This document shows positions 26,223 through 60,759 of a stretch of DNA of 64,000 nt, piece by piece. A model generated the notes under the pieces. It worked only from the letters and a program-made list of their open reading frames with translations. It was not told where the DNA came from and did no database searches. The DNA is from Liolophura sinensis (taxonomy: Eukaryota; Mollusca; Polyplacophora; Chitonida; Chitonidae). The stretch covers positions 12,238,163-12,302,162 of the forward strand of contig NC_088297.1 of the NCBI RefSeq assembly GCF_032854445.1, in the 5' to 3' direction. The position numbers were made by a program, and so were the translations under genes. Positions within the stretch are counted from its first letter, which is position 1. Each line of letters opens with the position of its first letter.

Positions 26223-26265
26223 CCACTTTTCCGACGAGTTTATTTCTGGACGCCTCAATGTAACA

Positions 26266-29200
26266 ATGACAGCACACCAACCTGTCGTGATTCAGTCTGT
26301 GGATGAATTGTTAAGTTGTGTAAAAAGTTGCAAGGATTGTTGTAAAGGAGACTATATTTCATTCCATTGTCCGTTATGTCCACCGTCAAAGTTCAAGCCA
26401 ACAAGGAAGAAGAAAGTAGAGAACCATTTAAGAGCTGTACACTGGAAAGCACGCGTTGAGGGACAAAACGGCACGTAAAATTAAGCATTAATACGTTTCA
26501 TTCATCTAAAATACTGTGTACATATATAGTTATCGTCTGCGGCTTTATATGATAGGCGAGCTTTTTGATTAACTTTTCATGTTAAAAAAATAGATACATT
26601 CCCTGTCAATGAGATGATATGTTCTTAAATTATTTTCTACATCTTTTTTCGAAATGTATACTCCTAGTGGTCATCCAGACGTATATGCAGATTTATCGGC
26701 TCTGTAGGTGACGCCAATTTAAAATATTCTTCCACTGATGAGGCAGAGTAAAATAGGTATCAAAGCAATCTAAACTTACAGATCTTATTTTCGTGATTGG
26801 CCCCGGAGATGGATGTAAAACAGAAAGATGCCATCAACTTCCGGTCGGGCAAATGCAAGTGTCTAATTTGCAAGGGAAAAAATAAGTAACACAAAGAGAT
26901 CAGATCATCTATGCCTGCAATAGAACTTCTACTCAATGGCCTCATGTGAATAGTAGTTGTGTAGTGTTTGTGTACATATTCTCTCTATTAGACCAACAGA
27001 TTAGTCATTTGGCGTGTATGTTTTAATACCACACAATGTAAAGAACGCTCCCGCTGCGCTAACCGTAACTCGAAAGCCAACAGATGTTTTTCTTACGTAA
27101 TGCATGAACGGTGGCAAAAATTTTAATGCCAATCACTGGAAAACTATTCATCTGTAATAATTTGATACGAGAGAAGAGCACAATTTGTCCTGCTGACCAA
27201 CTTTCAGCATTGCACCATTACTGCTTTTCGCATCGTGTCTCAAATATCAGAATAAAGTGTGCCTAAAAGCGAAAACTTCTTTAGAACTAAAACAAAGCCA
27301 CATTCGTGGTTAGCTATTTATGCCAAATGCATGAACAGTAGGTAAATTGTGGTCAAACTTCTTAAGCTAGAACAAAGCTAGAACAAAAGCAAAGCCAGAT
27401 TCATAATCTATTTGTCAAATTACACTGTATATATTCACACAAGAAATTGGATCAGCTATGCACGGGTTTAAACTTCTTTCCAAAGGCTTCACTGTGCGAG
27501 CAATCTAATTAGGCTTTAAGTCTGCGCTATATATTACAGTCCATGCACATATGTCCATAAAATTGACCGCCATCACATGGGCTGTAAATTGAGCTGTTTT
27601 TGAGGCGTAAAACACCATTGAAATAGATAACTAAATTATCACAATGTTCAAAAGACGTGTTTATTTTTGTAGGTAAAAGTGCCGTTCTTTGCCATCTAAC
27701 TGAACAGAGTTCTTCACGGCATTTCCATTGCACGTCATGTTGAAGGATAATTATTCGCAAAGAGAACACTAATTAAGGAAATGCATTTCAAATCTGAATT
27801 GAATATTATACTCGTGTATATCTGCATTGTGGTGCTTGAGGCGACAAATGCTGGGCATGACTGAACATTGTTGCATGTCTTAGGGTTAAGGTCTTTGTCT
27901 TGAACACATTCTTTCCGATACGTTTTGCTTTAGAATGTGTAACGATGTGGGCGTCGATTTTGATAAGTGTTGCAGTCATTTCTCGTATGTTTTCAAGAAA
28001 GATACAACTTTTGTGATGTCTTGATTTCTGTAGGTTTTCGTCAGAAGACTTACAAGTGTCCAGGATTATTCCATCTGCGGACGAGGAACTCAACAATGAG
28101 GAGCAGGATTCCAACATGTTTATTTGTGTATCTGATGTCATTTCACAGGTATGGATAAGGGAGCAGTTGTCATGCAGGTGACATTGATTTGTTTATTTGA
28201 TTGGTGTTTTACGCCGTACTCAAGAATATTTCACTTATACGACGGCGGCCAGCATTATGGTGGGAGGAAACCGGGCAGAGCCCGGGAGAAACCCACGACC
28301 ATCCGCAGGTTGCTGGCAGACCTTCCCACGTACGGCCGGAGAGGAAGCCAGCATGAGCTGGACTTGAACTCACAGCGACCGTATTGGTGAGAGACTCCTA
28401 GGTCATTACGCTGCGCTAGCGCGCTAACCGACTGAGCCATGAGGGCCCCAGGTGACACTGAGGCATATACTCAAACTGTTTAGAAATAACAGGTGGGTCT
28501 GAGCCTCAAGTATTCAGCATCAGTAGAAAAATACCATTAAACTGTGTCTGACAATTTTTGGATTTTTAACCAACTTAAACACAATGTTTGGATTGTATAT
28601 ATATATGCCGCATAATGTTGATATTTCAGGTTGATGTGATCGACCAGTATGTGGAAGGCTTGTTGACAGACAGAGGTTCAAAGTGGTATGTATAGCTTAA
28701 ATCTGTACACTTCATTTATTTTCTTTGTCTTTTACATATTTTTCTATATTTCCTCATATGTGTAGGCGCATTCTGGAGTTTCGCACAGTGACTGGTGTGA
28801 ACAACAATTAGCTTAGGAATACCTACACATTTTTCTGCGCAATTATAATTTACAGACACAGTGTATTTAATTGACCCTTGTATTTGACTATATACAGTAG
28901 TTTTAAACATATGATAATTTCTGTCTTTCCCTATTCTTCTATAGTGGCGTGCAGCACCACTGTACATTCATATCACACAAACTCGAAAGATTTCGCTGCT
29001 ATTTGAAGAATAGTTGCTGCGATACAAATAATTAATTTGTTACATGACATATAGTTTAATGTATTGTTTCACATCATACAGCCACACTTGATGGTAGCAT
29101 GTGATTTCATAAAGATCCTCATGCACTTCATCGCCCGGGATATATTATTATGTATCTAAAACGAGTGTTTTAGAGTGTTTCACTGTGTTATATTGATAGC

Positions 29201-30612
29201 TTCTCCTAACCCCTTCCTCGTACAACTGTGTACATGATTATGTGTTTATCTAGGTCCGAGAGCTCTGAGCTGGAGATTTTCTTGACAAATCCGAGAAGGG
29301 AATTTCTAAAGGGCTTTGTTTTCGGTTATGTCTTGGACTTGGTACGTAAAAGTGTGATTTCGGTGTATAAATTGTTTATAAATTGATATTGACTTTTTCG
29401 CTTAGCTTGATTTATATGTACTGAAAATACCCTTTGTATGGAAAAAGCCGTGTTACTATATTTATATATGTTTTACGTACCAAAAACAACGCTGCGAGAC
29501 TTTGGAATTTTGTAAATGTTTTGTGAGTAAATTATGGCCATTCTGGGTGTTATTTCGAATGGGTATGCGTATGGTACTTAATAAGATTTTCTCTTTTAGG
29601 CTTATACATATCTCGAAGCCTATGTGGAAAAAAAGTTCTTCAAATTGAAGCTTAGGGACAAACGGTACGTATAGGTACATGTAGGTAGGGTGGTTGCCAG
29701 TAATCCCGGTCTTCTCCATGCACGTTTCAAATAATCATGCCTATAAGGGTTTTTTGTTACAGTACAGATCTGGGATGTTCTGTTTGTTTGTTGTCACAAC
29801 TTATCTGCATATGCTTTTGTATACCTTGTCTGTATATGTGCATTGGAAATAGGCCATGATTATCTTTCACTGTGTGATTATATTCTTGTGTGAAACATTG
29901 CTTCAGGCGCCCCGCCACATCTGGATTTGTACACAAGCTAGCCCAGCTACCAGGAACCGAGCGAATTCAGAAGATTTTAAATGTGGATGGGTTTGTATTT
30001 ACCTTGTGTTTTATCTGGCTGTTTTTATTTTTTGGTATAATTAGATATGGCTATTTTGGCTCCAGTTATGAATGGAGTAGTATCGGAATGGCTTTCCAGC
30101 TTTCAAGTTATCTATATACAGACAGTTCAAATGTGTATAAACATTTGACAAGGCTAAAGCCATAAAAAAGGAGGAAAGTAACTAAGAATATTGCAGTCAT
30201 CAAGTAGTCATTTACATGTAGATGTGTGTTTAATTATTTATCATTATAATTTCATAATTTTGTTCCGCGCATGACTTGCTAAAAAGTGTGAAGGCATATA
30301 TGTTTAATTAGTAGCAATATATATACATTTCCAGATTTCAGTCTTTTACAAATGAAATAGGAAGCCTTTAACAGGATTGCATTCTGTTCACATTTTTTTC
30401 TTTGTAGGTACGAAGGGACAGTCAGGAATAGGAGATGTAAGGAAGCTTTGGTTCGGGATGTAGTCGCACTGCTTGTATCCAACAAACTGCACATATCTTT
30501 ACCAGAAGCAAGACGAAGATGCTGTCAAACTGAACATTCATCGTTACACACGGCACTTAAAAAAAGTGAACAATTAAGAGCACACCGCTTAATCAGCAGT
30601 ACCGAGTCGTAA
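26266..30612 (+). CDS. Unrecognised seven-exon gene, 273 residues, C2H2-like motif (right-arm copy)
   Basis: Plus-strand exons: 26266-26474, 28034-28148, 28630-28685, 29254-29341, 29600-29664, 29907-29990 and 30408-30612. Total coding length is 822 nt including TAA, with phases consistent at all six introns; donors include GTAAAA, GTATGG and GTACGT. The start was chosen as the first ATG of the open frame, 55 bp after a TATA-like box. The open frame over seven small exons in both copies, with almost no difference, argues that it is a real gene rather than chance. It could be an element-encoded protein or a captured host gene; no transposase, recombinase or helicase motif was seen. The first donor (GTAAAA) is the weakest junction. 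Confidence 0.72.
28184..28449 (-). mobile_element. SINE family A inside right-arm gene intron 1
   Basis: Mirror of the copy at 14286-14551. Confidence 0.93.
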
Positions 30613-30814
30613 ATGGCATGCTGTGTGTGTAAATAATAGATGACTGATGAGTTGACAATGTGTATTTTATATCATTGTTATCATTGTATCATGGCTATAT
30701 GCCTTGTACATATAGCCTACACCTATAATGTATTTTCCATTCCACCTCCATACCATTCATTGCTTCACTTACACATGTATAGAATCTTAGAATGTACAAG
30801 AGAGTTAATACACT

Positions 30815-30820
30815 AATAAA
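30815..30820 (+). terminator. Poly(A) signal AATAAA, right-arm gene
   Basis: AATAAA about 200 bp after the stop codon at 30612. It is conserved at 11915-11920 (as TTTATT) in the mirror copy. Confidence 0.45.
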
Positions 30821-31244
30821 CTTGCCTAGGGTACTGCAGCATATGTAATGAAACACAACTTTTATCCGTACATCTCAGTAAAGCGTTCTTCAGTTTATAA
30901 TAGTTTTTCTGTAAAGGTTTTTGCAAACCGGATGAATACAATGCTGTAACCATTTTTAGGGAAAGGAACTTGTTGAATTAGAGTTTCTGTTGGCAAACTC
31001 TCCATGGGCGGTGGGTTATGGCACTGCGACAGGGCTCCTTAAAATACATATATTTAAACTAGAATGTGGTTGTTGACTTTTTTATTCAACTGTCCGGAAT
31101 TGGTGGTCACTGGATTTCTCATATTGGATGATTCGAGGATTATATTCTAAGGCTCTGTGAAAACTTTCTCATCTACGTACATGTAGAGAAAGGCAAACTC
31201 GGTTTGTCCTCGTTCGTGTTGGGCTTTTCCCATCTGCGGAGAAA

Positions 31245-34200
31245 AAGGATGGTAAATTAGTCACCGTCCTCCTCGTGGATTTTGTACCTGATACCTATAG
31301 GAACGTCAATTAACCACCGTCCTCCGTATTGATGTTGTACTTTATACCTGCAGGAATGTAAATTAGCCACCGTCCTCCTCATGGATTTTGTACTTTAAAC
31401 CTATAGGGATGTAAATTAGCCACCGTCCTCCTCGTGGATGTTGTACCTTATACCTACGGGGAGGTAAATCAGCCACCGTCCTCCTCATGGATGTTGTACT
31501 TTAAACCTATAGGGATGTAAATTAGCCACCGTCCTCCTCGTAGATGTGGTACCTTATACCTATATGGATGTAAATTAGCCACCGTCCTCCTCGTGGATGT
31601 TGTACTTTATACCTGTAGGAAGATAAATTAGCCACTGTCCTCCTCGTGGATGTTCTACCTGATACCTATAGGAAGGTAAACTAGCAACCGTCCTTCTCGT
31701 GGATGTTGTACTTTATAGCTATAGGAAGGTAAAGTAGCCAACGTCCTCCTCGTGGATGTTGTACTTTATACCTATATGGATGTAAATTAGCCACGGTCCT
31801 CCTCGTGGATGTTGTACTTTATAGCTATAGCCTCGTGGATGTTGTACTTTATACCTGCAGGAACATAAATTAGTCACCGTCGGCTTTGTGGTTGTTGTAC
31901 CTTATGCCTATATGAACATAAATTAGTCACCGTCCCCCTCGTGGATGTTGTACTTTACACCTGCAGAAAAATAAATTAGTCACCGTCCTCCTCGTGGATG
32001 TTGTACTTTACACCTGCAGAAAGGTAAATTAGTCACCGTCCTCCTCGTGGATGTTGTACTTTACACCTGCAGGAAGGTAAATTAGTCACTGTCCTCCTCG
32101 TGGATGTTGTACTTTACACCTGCAGAAAGGTAAATTAGCCACCGTCCTCCTCATGGATGTTGTACTTCACACCTGCAGAAAGGTAAACTAGCCACCGTCC
32201 TCCTCATAGATGTTGTACTTCACACCTGCAGAAGATAAATTAGCCACCGTCATCCTCGTGGATGTTGTACTTTACACCTGCAGGAAGTTAAATTAGCCAC
32301 CGTCCTCCTCGTGGATGTTGTACTTTACACCTGCAGAAAGGTAAATTAGTCACCGTCCTTCTCGTGGATGTTGTACTTTACACCTGCAGGAAGGTAAATT
32401 AGTCACCGTCCTCCTCGTGGATGTTGTACTTTACACCTGCAGAAAGGTAAATTAGCCACCGTCCTCCTCATGGATGTTGTACTTCACACCTGCAGAAAGG
32501 TAAATTAGCCACCGTCCTCCTCGTGGATGTTGTACTTCACACCTGCAAAAAGGTAAGTTAGCCACCGTCCTCCTCATAGATGTACTTCACACCTGCAGAA
32601 GGTAAATTAGCCACCGTCCTCCTCATGGATGTTGTACTTTATACCTGTAGGAAGATAAATAAGCCACGGTCCTTCTCGTGGATGTTGTACTTTATAGCTA
32701 TAGCCTCGTGGATGTTGTACTTTATACCTGCAGGAACATAACTCAGTCACCGTCCGCTTCGTGGTTGTTGTACCTTATGCCTATATGAACATAAATTAGT
32801 CACCGTCCTCCTCGTGGATATTGTACTTTATACCTGCAGAAAGGTAAATTAGTCACCGTCCTCCTCGTGGATGTTGTACTTTACACCTGCAGAAAGGTAA
32901 ATTAGTCACCGTCCTCCTCGTGGATGTTTTACTTTACACCTGCAGGAAGGTAAATTAGTCACCGTCCTCCTCGTGGATGATGTACTTTACACCTGCAGAA
33001 AGGTAAATTAGCCACCGTCCTCCTCATGGATGTTGTACTTCACACCTGCAGAAAGGTAAATTAGCCACCGTCCTCCTCGTGGATGTTGTACTTCACACCT
33101 GCAGAAAGGTAAGTTAGCCACCGTCCTTTTCATGGATGTTGTACTTCACACCTGCAGAAGGTAAATTAGCCACCGTCCTCCTCATGGATATTGTACTCTA
33201 CACCTGCAGAAAGGTAAATTAGTCACCGTCCTCCTCGTGGATGTTGTACTTTGCACCTGCAGAAAGGTAATTTAGTCACCGTCCTCCTCATGGATGTTGT
33301 ACTTTATACCTATAGGAAAGTAAACTAGCCAACGTCCTCCTCGTGGATGTTGTACTTTACACCTGCAGAAAGGTAAATTAGTCACCGTCCTTCTCGTGGA
33401 TGTTGTACTTTACACCTGCAGAAAGGTAAATTAGTCACCGTCCGCTTCGTGGTTGTTGTACTTTATGCCTATAGGAACATAAATTAGTCACCGTCCTCCT
33501 CGTGGATGTTATACTATATACCTATAGGAAGGTAAAGCAACCACCGTCCTCCTCGTGGATGTTGTTCCTGATACCTGGAGAAAGGTAAATTAGCAAGCGT
33601 CCTCCTCGTGGATATTGTACTTTATACCTGCAGGAAGGTAAATTAGCCACCGTCCTCCTCGTGGATGTTGTACTTTATACATATAGGGATGTAAATTAGC
33701 CACCGTCTTCCTTGTGGATGTTGTACTTTATACCTATAGGCAGGTAAATTAGCCACCGTTTTCCTCGTGGATGTTGTACTTTATAACTATATGAAGGTAA
33801 AGCATCCACCGTCCTCCTCGTGGATGTTTTTCCTGATACCTGGAGGAAGGTAAATTAGTCCCCGTCCTCCTCGTGGGTGTTGTACTTTATACCTGCAGGA
33901 AGGTAAATTACCCACCGTCCTCCTCGTGGATGTTGTTCCTGATACCTGTAGGAAGGTAAATTAGCCACCGTCCTCCTCATGGATGATGTACTTTATACCT
34001 ATAGGAAAGTAAACTAGCCAACGTCCTCGTCATGGATGTTGTACTTTACACCTGCAGAAAGGTAAATTAGTCACCGTCCTTCTCTTGGATGTTGTACTTT
34101 ACACCTGCAGAAAGGTAAATTAGTCACCGTCCTTCTCGTGGATGTTGTACTTTACACCTGCAGAAAGGTAAATTAGTCACCGTCCTCCTCGTGGATGTTG

Positions 34201-34590
34201 TACTTTACACCTGCAGGAGGTTAAATTAGTCACCTTCCTCCTCGTGGATGTTGTACTTTACACCTGCAGAAAGGTAAATTAGCCACCGTCCTCCTCATGG
34301 ATGTTGTACTTCACACCTGCAGAAAGGTAAATTAGCCACCGTCCTCCTCGTGGATGTTGTACATCACACCTGCAGAAAGGTAAATTAGTCACCGTCCTCC
34401 TCGTGGATGTTGTACCTTATAACAGTAGGAAGGTAAATTAGCCACCGTCCACCTCGTGGATGTTGTACCTGATACCTGCAGGAAGGTAAATTAGCCACCG
34501 TCCTCCTCATGGATGTTGTACTGTATACCTGCAGGAAGTTAAATTAGCCACCGTCCTCCGTATGGATGTTGTACTTTATATCTATTTTGA
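31245..34590 (-). repeat. 53-bp satellite array, right outer (about 63 units)
   Basis: This is the mirror of 8205-11485 with the same order of variant units and truncated units near 31805-31850 and 32700. It is about one unit longer than the left array. Confidence 0.92.
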
Positions 34591-35808
34591 AGGTAAATTA
34601 GGCACATTTTATATAGATGCCGGTGGAAAACAACCGTCTTGCCAAGTACCTGTATATTGTATAGTCCTACAGGCCTATGAACCGCATGTCGGGACAATGG
34701 GTCTGGAGAGGCCGTGGTCTGTTGGGTTATTATGATATAGAATACCTTGTCTTATTCATCATCTGTCTTCGATAGTTCGATAATTTATACCGATAATTTA
34801 TAAGATACCTTGTCTTATTCATCATCTGTTGTCTATAGTTCGATTATTTGGAGAAGCCCTGTAGTAAATAAAATTTAAGTGAATAGTATGAGATATACAG
34901 TGATATAATCCGTAGGCCTATGTCTTTTTAGTGAACACAAATGTGTAACTATATCCCACTACTTTACATTTCGCGCCATATGTGTGGTCATGCGCACTAC
35001 ACCGTCCTCCTGATGGATGTCCGTTCTCCTGGTGGATGTACTTCCGTTCCCCTCGTGGATGTAGGCTGACGAGTACTGTTGACTCCTCCCGCCCGCCAAT
35101 CTTATTGTAAAGTTACAAGTGGCTGACTCGTACCTTGTGATAGCCGACGAGTACTGTTGGTCAATCCGTGACTGGTGTGTCAACAAACTCCGCACTGCCC
35201 TGTCTGACAAATTTGAACATCCTTCGGGAAAGCCGGGTTCAATCCTCATAAGGGCCATTTTAAAGGTAGATAAAAGTATACATCTTTTTACATTTTTTGT
35301 GATAAAGATTTCACTGTCGTTTAAAGCTCAAGATTACCTTTTTTTCTTAACTGAGAAAACACGTTTGAGAGGGAGACACGCCTACCCTGATACATTATTT
35401 GCAAATCTTTAAAAAGTAAAAACTATAGGGTTGGCTTGTCCTTATGAAGCAAAATGAAGTAATTATTGTCAACTGTAAAATTTTTTAAAAATATTTCTTC
35501 TGTGAGAAAATATGAGAAACGCCGTCTTATTAATTTGTTCCTCTTTTAAGACGTAGGGTTACATGTACCTAGGGCCTACAGCCTAGCTCTATATACCTCT
35601 ACACCTTCGCTAATATTTATTTTTTTATTTATTTGAAAAACCACATAAACCTTCACTACCCCCATTTCTACTCGAATAAACCATAATGTATGGTCGTCGT
35701 GTATGGATCACCATCTAGAATTGGAAATGATTTATTTAGTGTATTTGCATGATAATTACTCGAAACTTTGGCAGTATGTTTTGGGGATCGTTTACTTGTC
35801 GGTGTGTT

Positions 35809-35811
<3 letters not shown>

Positions 35812-35843
<32 letters not shown>
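35812..35843. repeat. (TCTG)n microsatellite
   Basis: A perfect run of eight TCTG-type units. Confidence 0.95.
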
Positions 35844-35999
35844 AGCTCTCAGTAACTTGCTATGCATGAAGTTCTGCGACTGAATTTTGTGCACAGGTCG
35901 TCCATGAACTATTGAGCAATCCATTAAATTCAACACTGCTATAGTGATTATCCCGATCGGGACACAGGAATGTTTTGTAACGATTCTTTTCTATTAAAA

Positions 36000-36136
36000 G
36001 ATATATTTATTTACTTGATTGGTGTTTTACGTCGTACTCTAGAGTTTTTCACTTATACGATGGCCGCCAGCACTATGGTGGGAGGAAACCCGGGTAGAAC
36101 CCGAGGGAAACCCACGACCATCCGCAGGTTGCTGCA
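36000..36136 (-). mobile_element. SINE family A, 3' half only
   Basis: It runs from the AT-rich tail (TTGATTGGTGTTTTACGTCG) to the truncation at CCGCAGGTTGCTG. The same break point recurs in several truncated copies here (44397, 46690, 62795). Confidence 0.85.
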
Positions 36137-36844
36137 GGCCTTCAGACGTACGATTAACAGATATAGCAAAGAAATACAGGATATCGTCCCTTTGTACATA
36201 TCCCGTGACGAAGGTTTGCGCTCTAGCATATCCAGTGCCATCTATAGTCAGCTGGGCTGTAGTATAGCTATAGATAATGTAACAGCAGGTGCTTGCTATA
36301 AATCGGGCAATCAGAATCAATTTCAGTATGTAGATAGTCGTTATAAAGTTACATTCATTCTGCAACTTAAGATAATGACTCTAGATCGATGTAGAATGCA
36401 TAGGGATATATACGACACATGAGTGTGAGTTTTACTACGTATGCAGCGTTGTCTGAATGCAGTGTGTTCTATTTTTACAAGCGTCACAAGAGTGTACATG
36501 TGTACTATTTCAGAAAGCGTTGACGGGGCAGTGTGACCAGCTCTGGGCAATTAAGCTTTGTATATACGGACTGGATACGGGCTGGATACATAGACATATG
36601 TATGTCTATAAGTTTATAAGATTGGATATATCTTATCATTCTGCAACTTAAGATAGACTCTAGATCGATGTAGAATGCATATGGATATATACAACACATG
36701 AGTTTTACTACGTATGCAGCGTTGTCTGAATGCTGTGTGTCCTATTTTTACAAGCGTCATCTAAAGGCCTAGTCAACACTGCTGGGTTAGCCCTCCCCAT
36801 AATAGAGCAGCGCCAAGCAGGGACGTACCCACCCGATTGTCACC

Positions 36845-58357
<21,513 letters not shown>

Positions 58358-60360
58358 CCGGAAGGAACTACTTTCGGAGGTATCAAATCGCCTATATAGC
58401 GATTGGACATGAGATTTGGAGAGATTTTGTGCACGAGCAGGACAACTTCATAGCCACTGGCTTGGATTGATCGGTAAGCCGGAGCCATGGACTTTCTAGA
58501 CATCGTCGAAACGACAGATTTGTTGGTGATGTAACTGTTTGACGCTGCTGGGATTTTTGCCTTTGGTGGCGCCTGATATTTAACAAAGTTGAATATTATT
58601 ATGGTTACGATCACGGGCAAAAGTGAAATTTCTCCTGTTTGCTGTTGCATTTTTGTTACTACTAGTTTATTATTACATCTACACACTTAATATTCAGAAT
58701 ATTTGATATTCAGAATAAGATCTTCTGTATAAATAACAGTATTAATATTCATGTTGTTCCATTTATTTCCCATTGGAAGAAAGAAAAACCGACTTGCACT
58801 TTTAAACGTCACATGCGTGCAGCGTCTCGTACCTTTATAGCCAAGCCCTTAGAGAGCTCTGTCAAACGCGTGATACACTTACTTTGAGACTAATACTGGT
58901 CTTATATTCGTTTAAACCGCCCTTTGCTTTCGCAAAAATTTGAATATGTATAAGTAGACAAAATACAAGTATTCAGCACAACAAAATATTTGGATGTTTA
59001 TATTTTATATACCTTTTAGCGTATCGTATAAATATGTATATCCACACATTACACTAAAAAGCCCATTACTGACACTTATGTGTATGTGGAAAATTTTACT
59101 AATGTATCTAAAGTTTGTACATATTAAAATTAAGAATTATGGAAAATGTAGACAAATTTCAAAATCCCAGCACAGTTCTGTAAATTTTCAAATCAGAAGT
59201 GTCCAGTCGTCCAGAAAAGTTATATGGCCTGAAAAGAGATGGTTGCCCGCTAAAATGTACTCTTGATCAAAAACGCCAATTTTTCGTTCAAATGAGGCAC
59301 TGTGTCTTTAATTTACAATATGAAGATCAACATTAACCAGAAAAATATCTTTACTGAAGCTATCATATGAGTATTTCTGCCAAAGTTTCGTTCTGGTTAA
59401 CGTTGGTAAAAACTAAACTTTATAATGTGATTAATTTTGTCATATTTAAAAACATTTAAAATTCGTGTTTCGTCCATAATCTATAGGTCATACTGCATAG
59501 TCTGTATATGGATAACGGGTTGCGTTTTGAGAAAGAGTTCGAATCTTTGTTGTTCTTTTTTGCTTTGGTAACATTCTTTTTGTGTGAGAAAAAGATATAA
59601 GCTGTCTTGCATTAAATAAGCGTTATCATGAATTAGAATGGATAATTGTTAAGTTATTTTATTACGTAACGTGTGGCATTTATGGCGGAATCATAAATGA
59701 ATACCTGGTTGAGAGCACTTGTGGTCCTCGTTAACAATGTTATGCGTAGAAGAAGTATAAGGCTCAACATTTGTTGTCTATGTTTATAAATGAGTGGTGC
59801 ATAACTGCTTGCTCAATAATTTTTCAGAAAGATACATTTCGGTGTAGTGATTTTCCCCACTCTACAATGTCTGATGCGAAAAAAAAAGAGATATTTCGTG
59901 CCACTGAAGCAGTCTACCATTTTTTTTTTCGATTCTATGACCTGTGCTTTCCTTCCGTGTATGTTTGGAGCTTTATAATTAACAGGAAAAGAAGAGTAAG
60001 AGAGAACTGAAAAATAAGTAGCCTCATGAGTGTGTCTGCAGCAGTGACTCACAGCTATTGTCTGTTTCCCTACTTGAGGTGCACAGCTTCTTGCACTGAG
60101 GCTGATTGCCCGCCTTGCCCTACCAGGTTCTTTGTTATAATAATTGTGTTCAAATTCATGAATAAACAAACTTTCATACAAACACGTACCATTATTCCAC
60201 TAAAAAGCATTTTGATTTATGTTATCAAAAACTATACTATTGAGACTATTCGTAAACAGAATTCTGTGTTGCTGATTTGTTTTTCCTTCCAACATGTCAG
60301 CTGCCGGAGGTTGCCTTGATGATTGTGCTGATATGTTAGTCTTTAAGCTACTTTTTATAA
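58358..60360. other. 3' flank of TTC38: no gene seen
   Basis: Probably holds the TTC38 3' UTR. The nearest poly(A) candidates I found are ATTAAA at 59611 and AATAAA at 60161; neither is convincing. Open frames on both strands are short and featureless. Confidence 0.4.
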
Positions 60361-60370
60361 ATTTATTTTT

Positions 60371-60560
60371 TGGTTTATTTATTTGATTTGCCTTTTACGC
60401 CGTACTGAAGAATATTTCACTTATACGACGACATCCAGCATTACTGTGTGAGGAAATCGAACAGAGCCTAGAGGAAACCCACGATCATCTACAGTTTGCT
60501 GTCAGACCTTTCCATGTGCGGCCAAAGAGGTCATCTGATGCAATGAGCATCAGATGACTT
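60371..60560 (-). mobile_element. SINE family A, diverged
   Basis: TTGCCTTTTACGCCGTACTG, ACGACGACATCCAGCATTAC and CTTTCCATGTGCGGCC in order; the head is partly lost and rearranged near 60535-60560. Confidence 0.75.
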
Positions 60561-60759
60561 GAACTCACAACGATCGCAATGGGTTTTTTTTTTGCAGAAT
60601 TATAGCAGTTTATGGAATATTTTGTTAAGATGATCGGTGTTTTATCGGGTACTCAGGAACATTTAAGCCATGAGGAAATCCCACAGGTCCCAGCTGTGAG
60701 GATGACAAACTCTCCAGGACTCAATGAAATCAAATCTATTATACTGCCATTGATTTGAT

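Larger units (their letters stand above)
7711..35081. repeat. Giant near-perfect palindrome, 13.7 kb arms, 4-base loop
   Basis: The left arm is 7711-21387 and the right arm 21388-35081. The centre reads GCTACTC-GGAG-GAGTAGC at 21379-21396. The outer ends are CAACAGTACTCGTCAGCC at 7711 and its reverse complement ending at 35081. Mirror pairs add up to about 42775 at the centre, 42724 to 42725 outside the inner arrays, 42735 through the gene and 42792 at the ends, so the arms differ by only a few indels. Differences I found: one 53-bp unit in each array pair, an extra 11 bp in the right arm near 27371-27381, a small insertion near 34975, and scattered substitutions. The flanks on the two sides differ. 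Confidence 0.95.
21388..35081 (-). mobile_element. Right arm: second, inverted copy of the candidate element
   Basis: This is the mirror copy of 7711-21387: inner array 21690-23970, core 24000-31240, outer array 31245-34590, and a subterminal unique stretch 34600-34980 before the end at 35081. The core gene runs on the plus strand. It differs from the left copy by few substitutions, an extra 11 bp at about 27371-27381, one fewer inner satellite unit and one more outer unit. Confidence 0.5.
35082..36844. other. Upstream region of TTC38: no separate gene supported
   Basis: It contains a second copy of the arm terminus (CGACGAGTACTGTTG around 35148-35162), a (TCTG)n run at 35812-35843, a truncated SINE at 36000-36136 and duplicated blocks at 36355-36763. 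The open frame at 35119-35412 has no recognised domain and ends its compositional interest at a GTAGAT donor-like site near 35270; it could be an untranslated exon. Confidence 0.4.

Noticed and set aside
8205-34590. CRISPR-like arrays
   Set aside because: Units are contiguous satellites without unique spacers, in a eukaryotic genome.
35119-35412. 97-codon open frame upstream of TTC38
   Set aside because: TTC38 has a good start exon at 36845 that joins in phase; this frame shows no family match.
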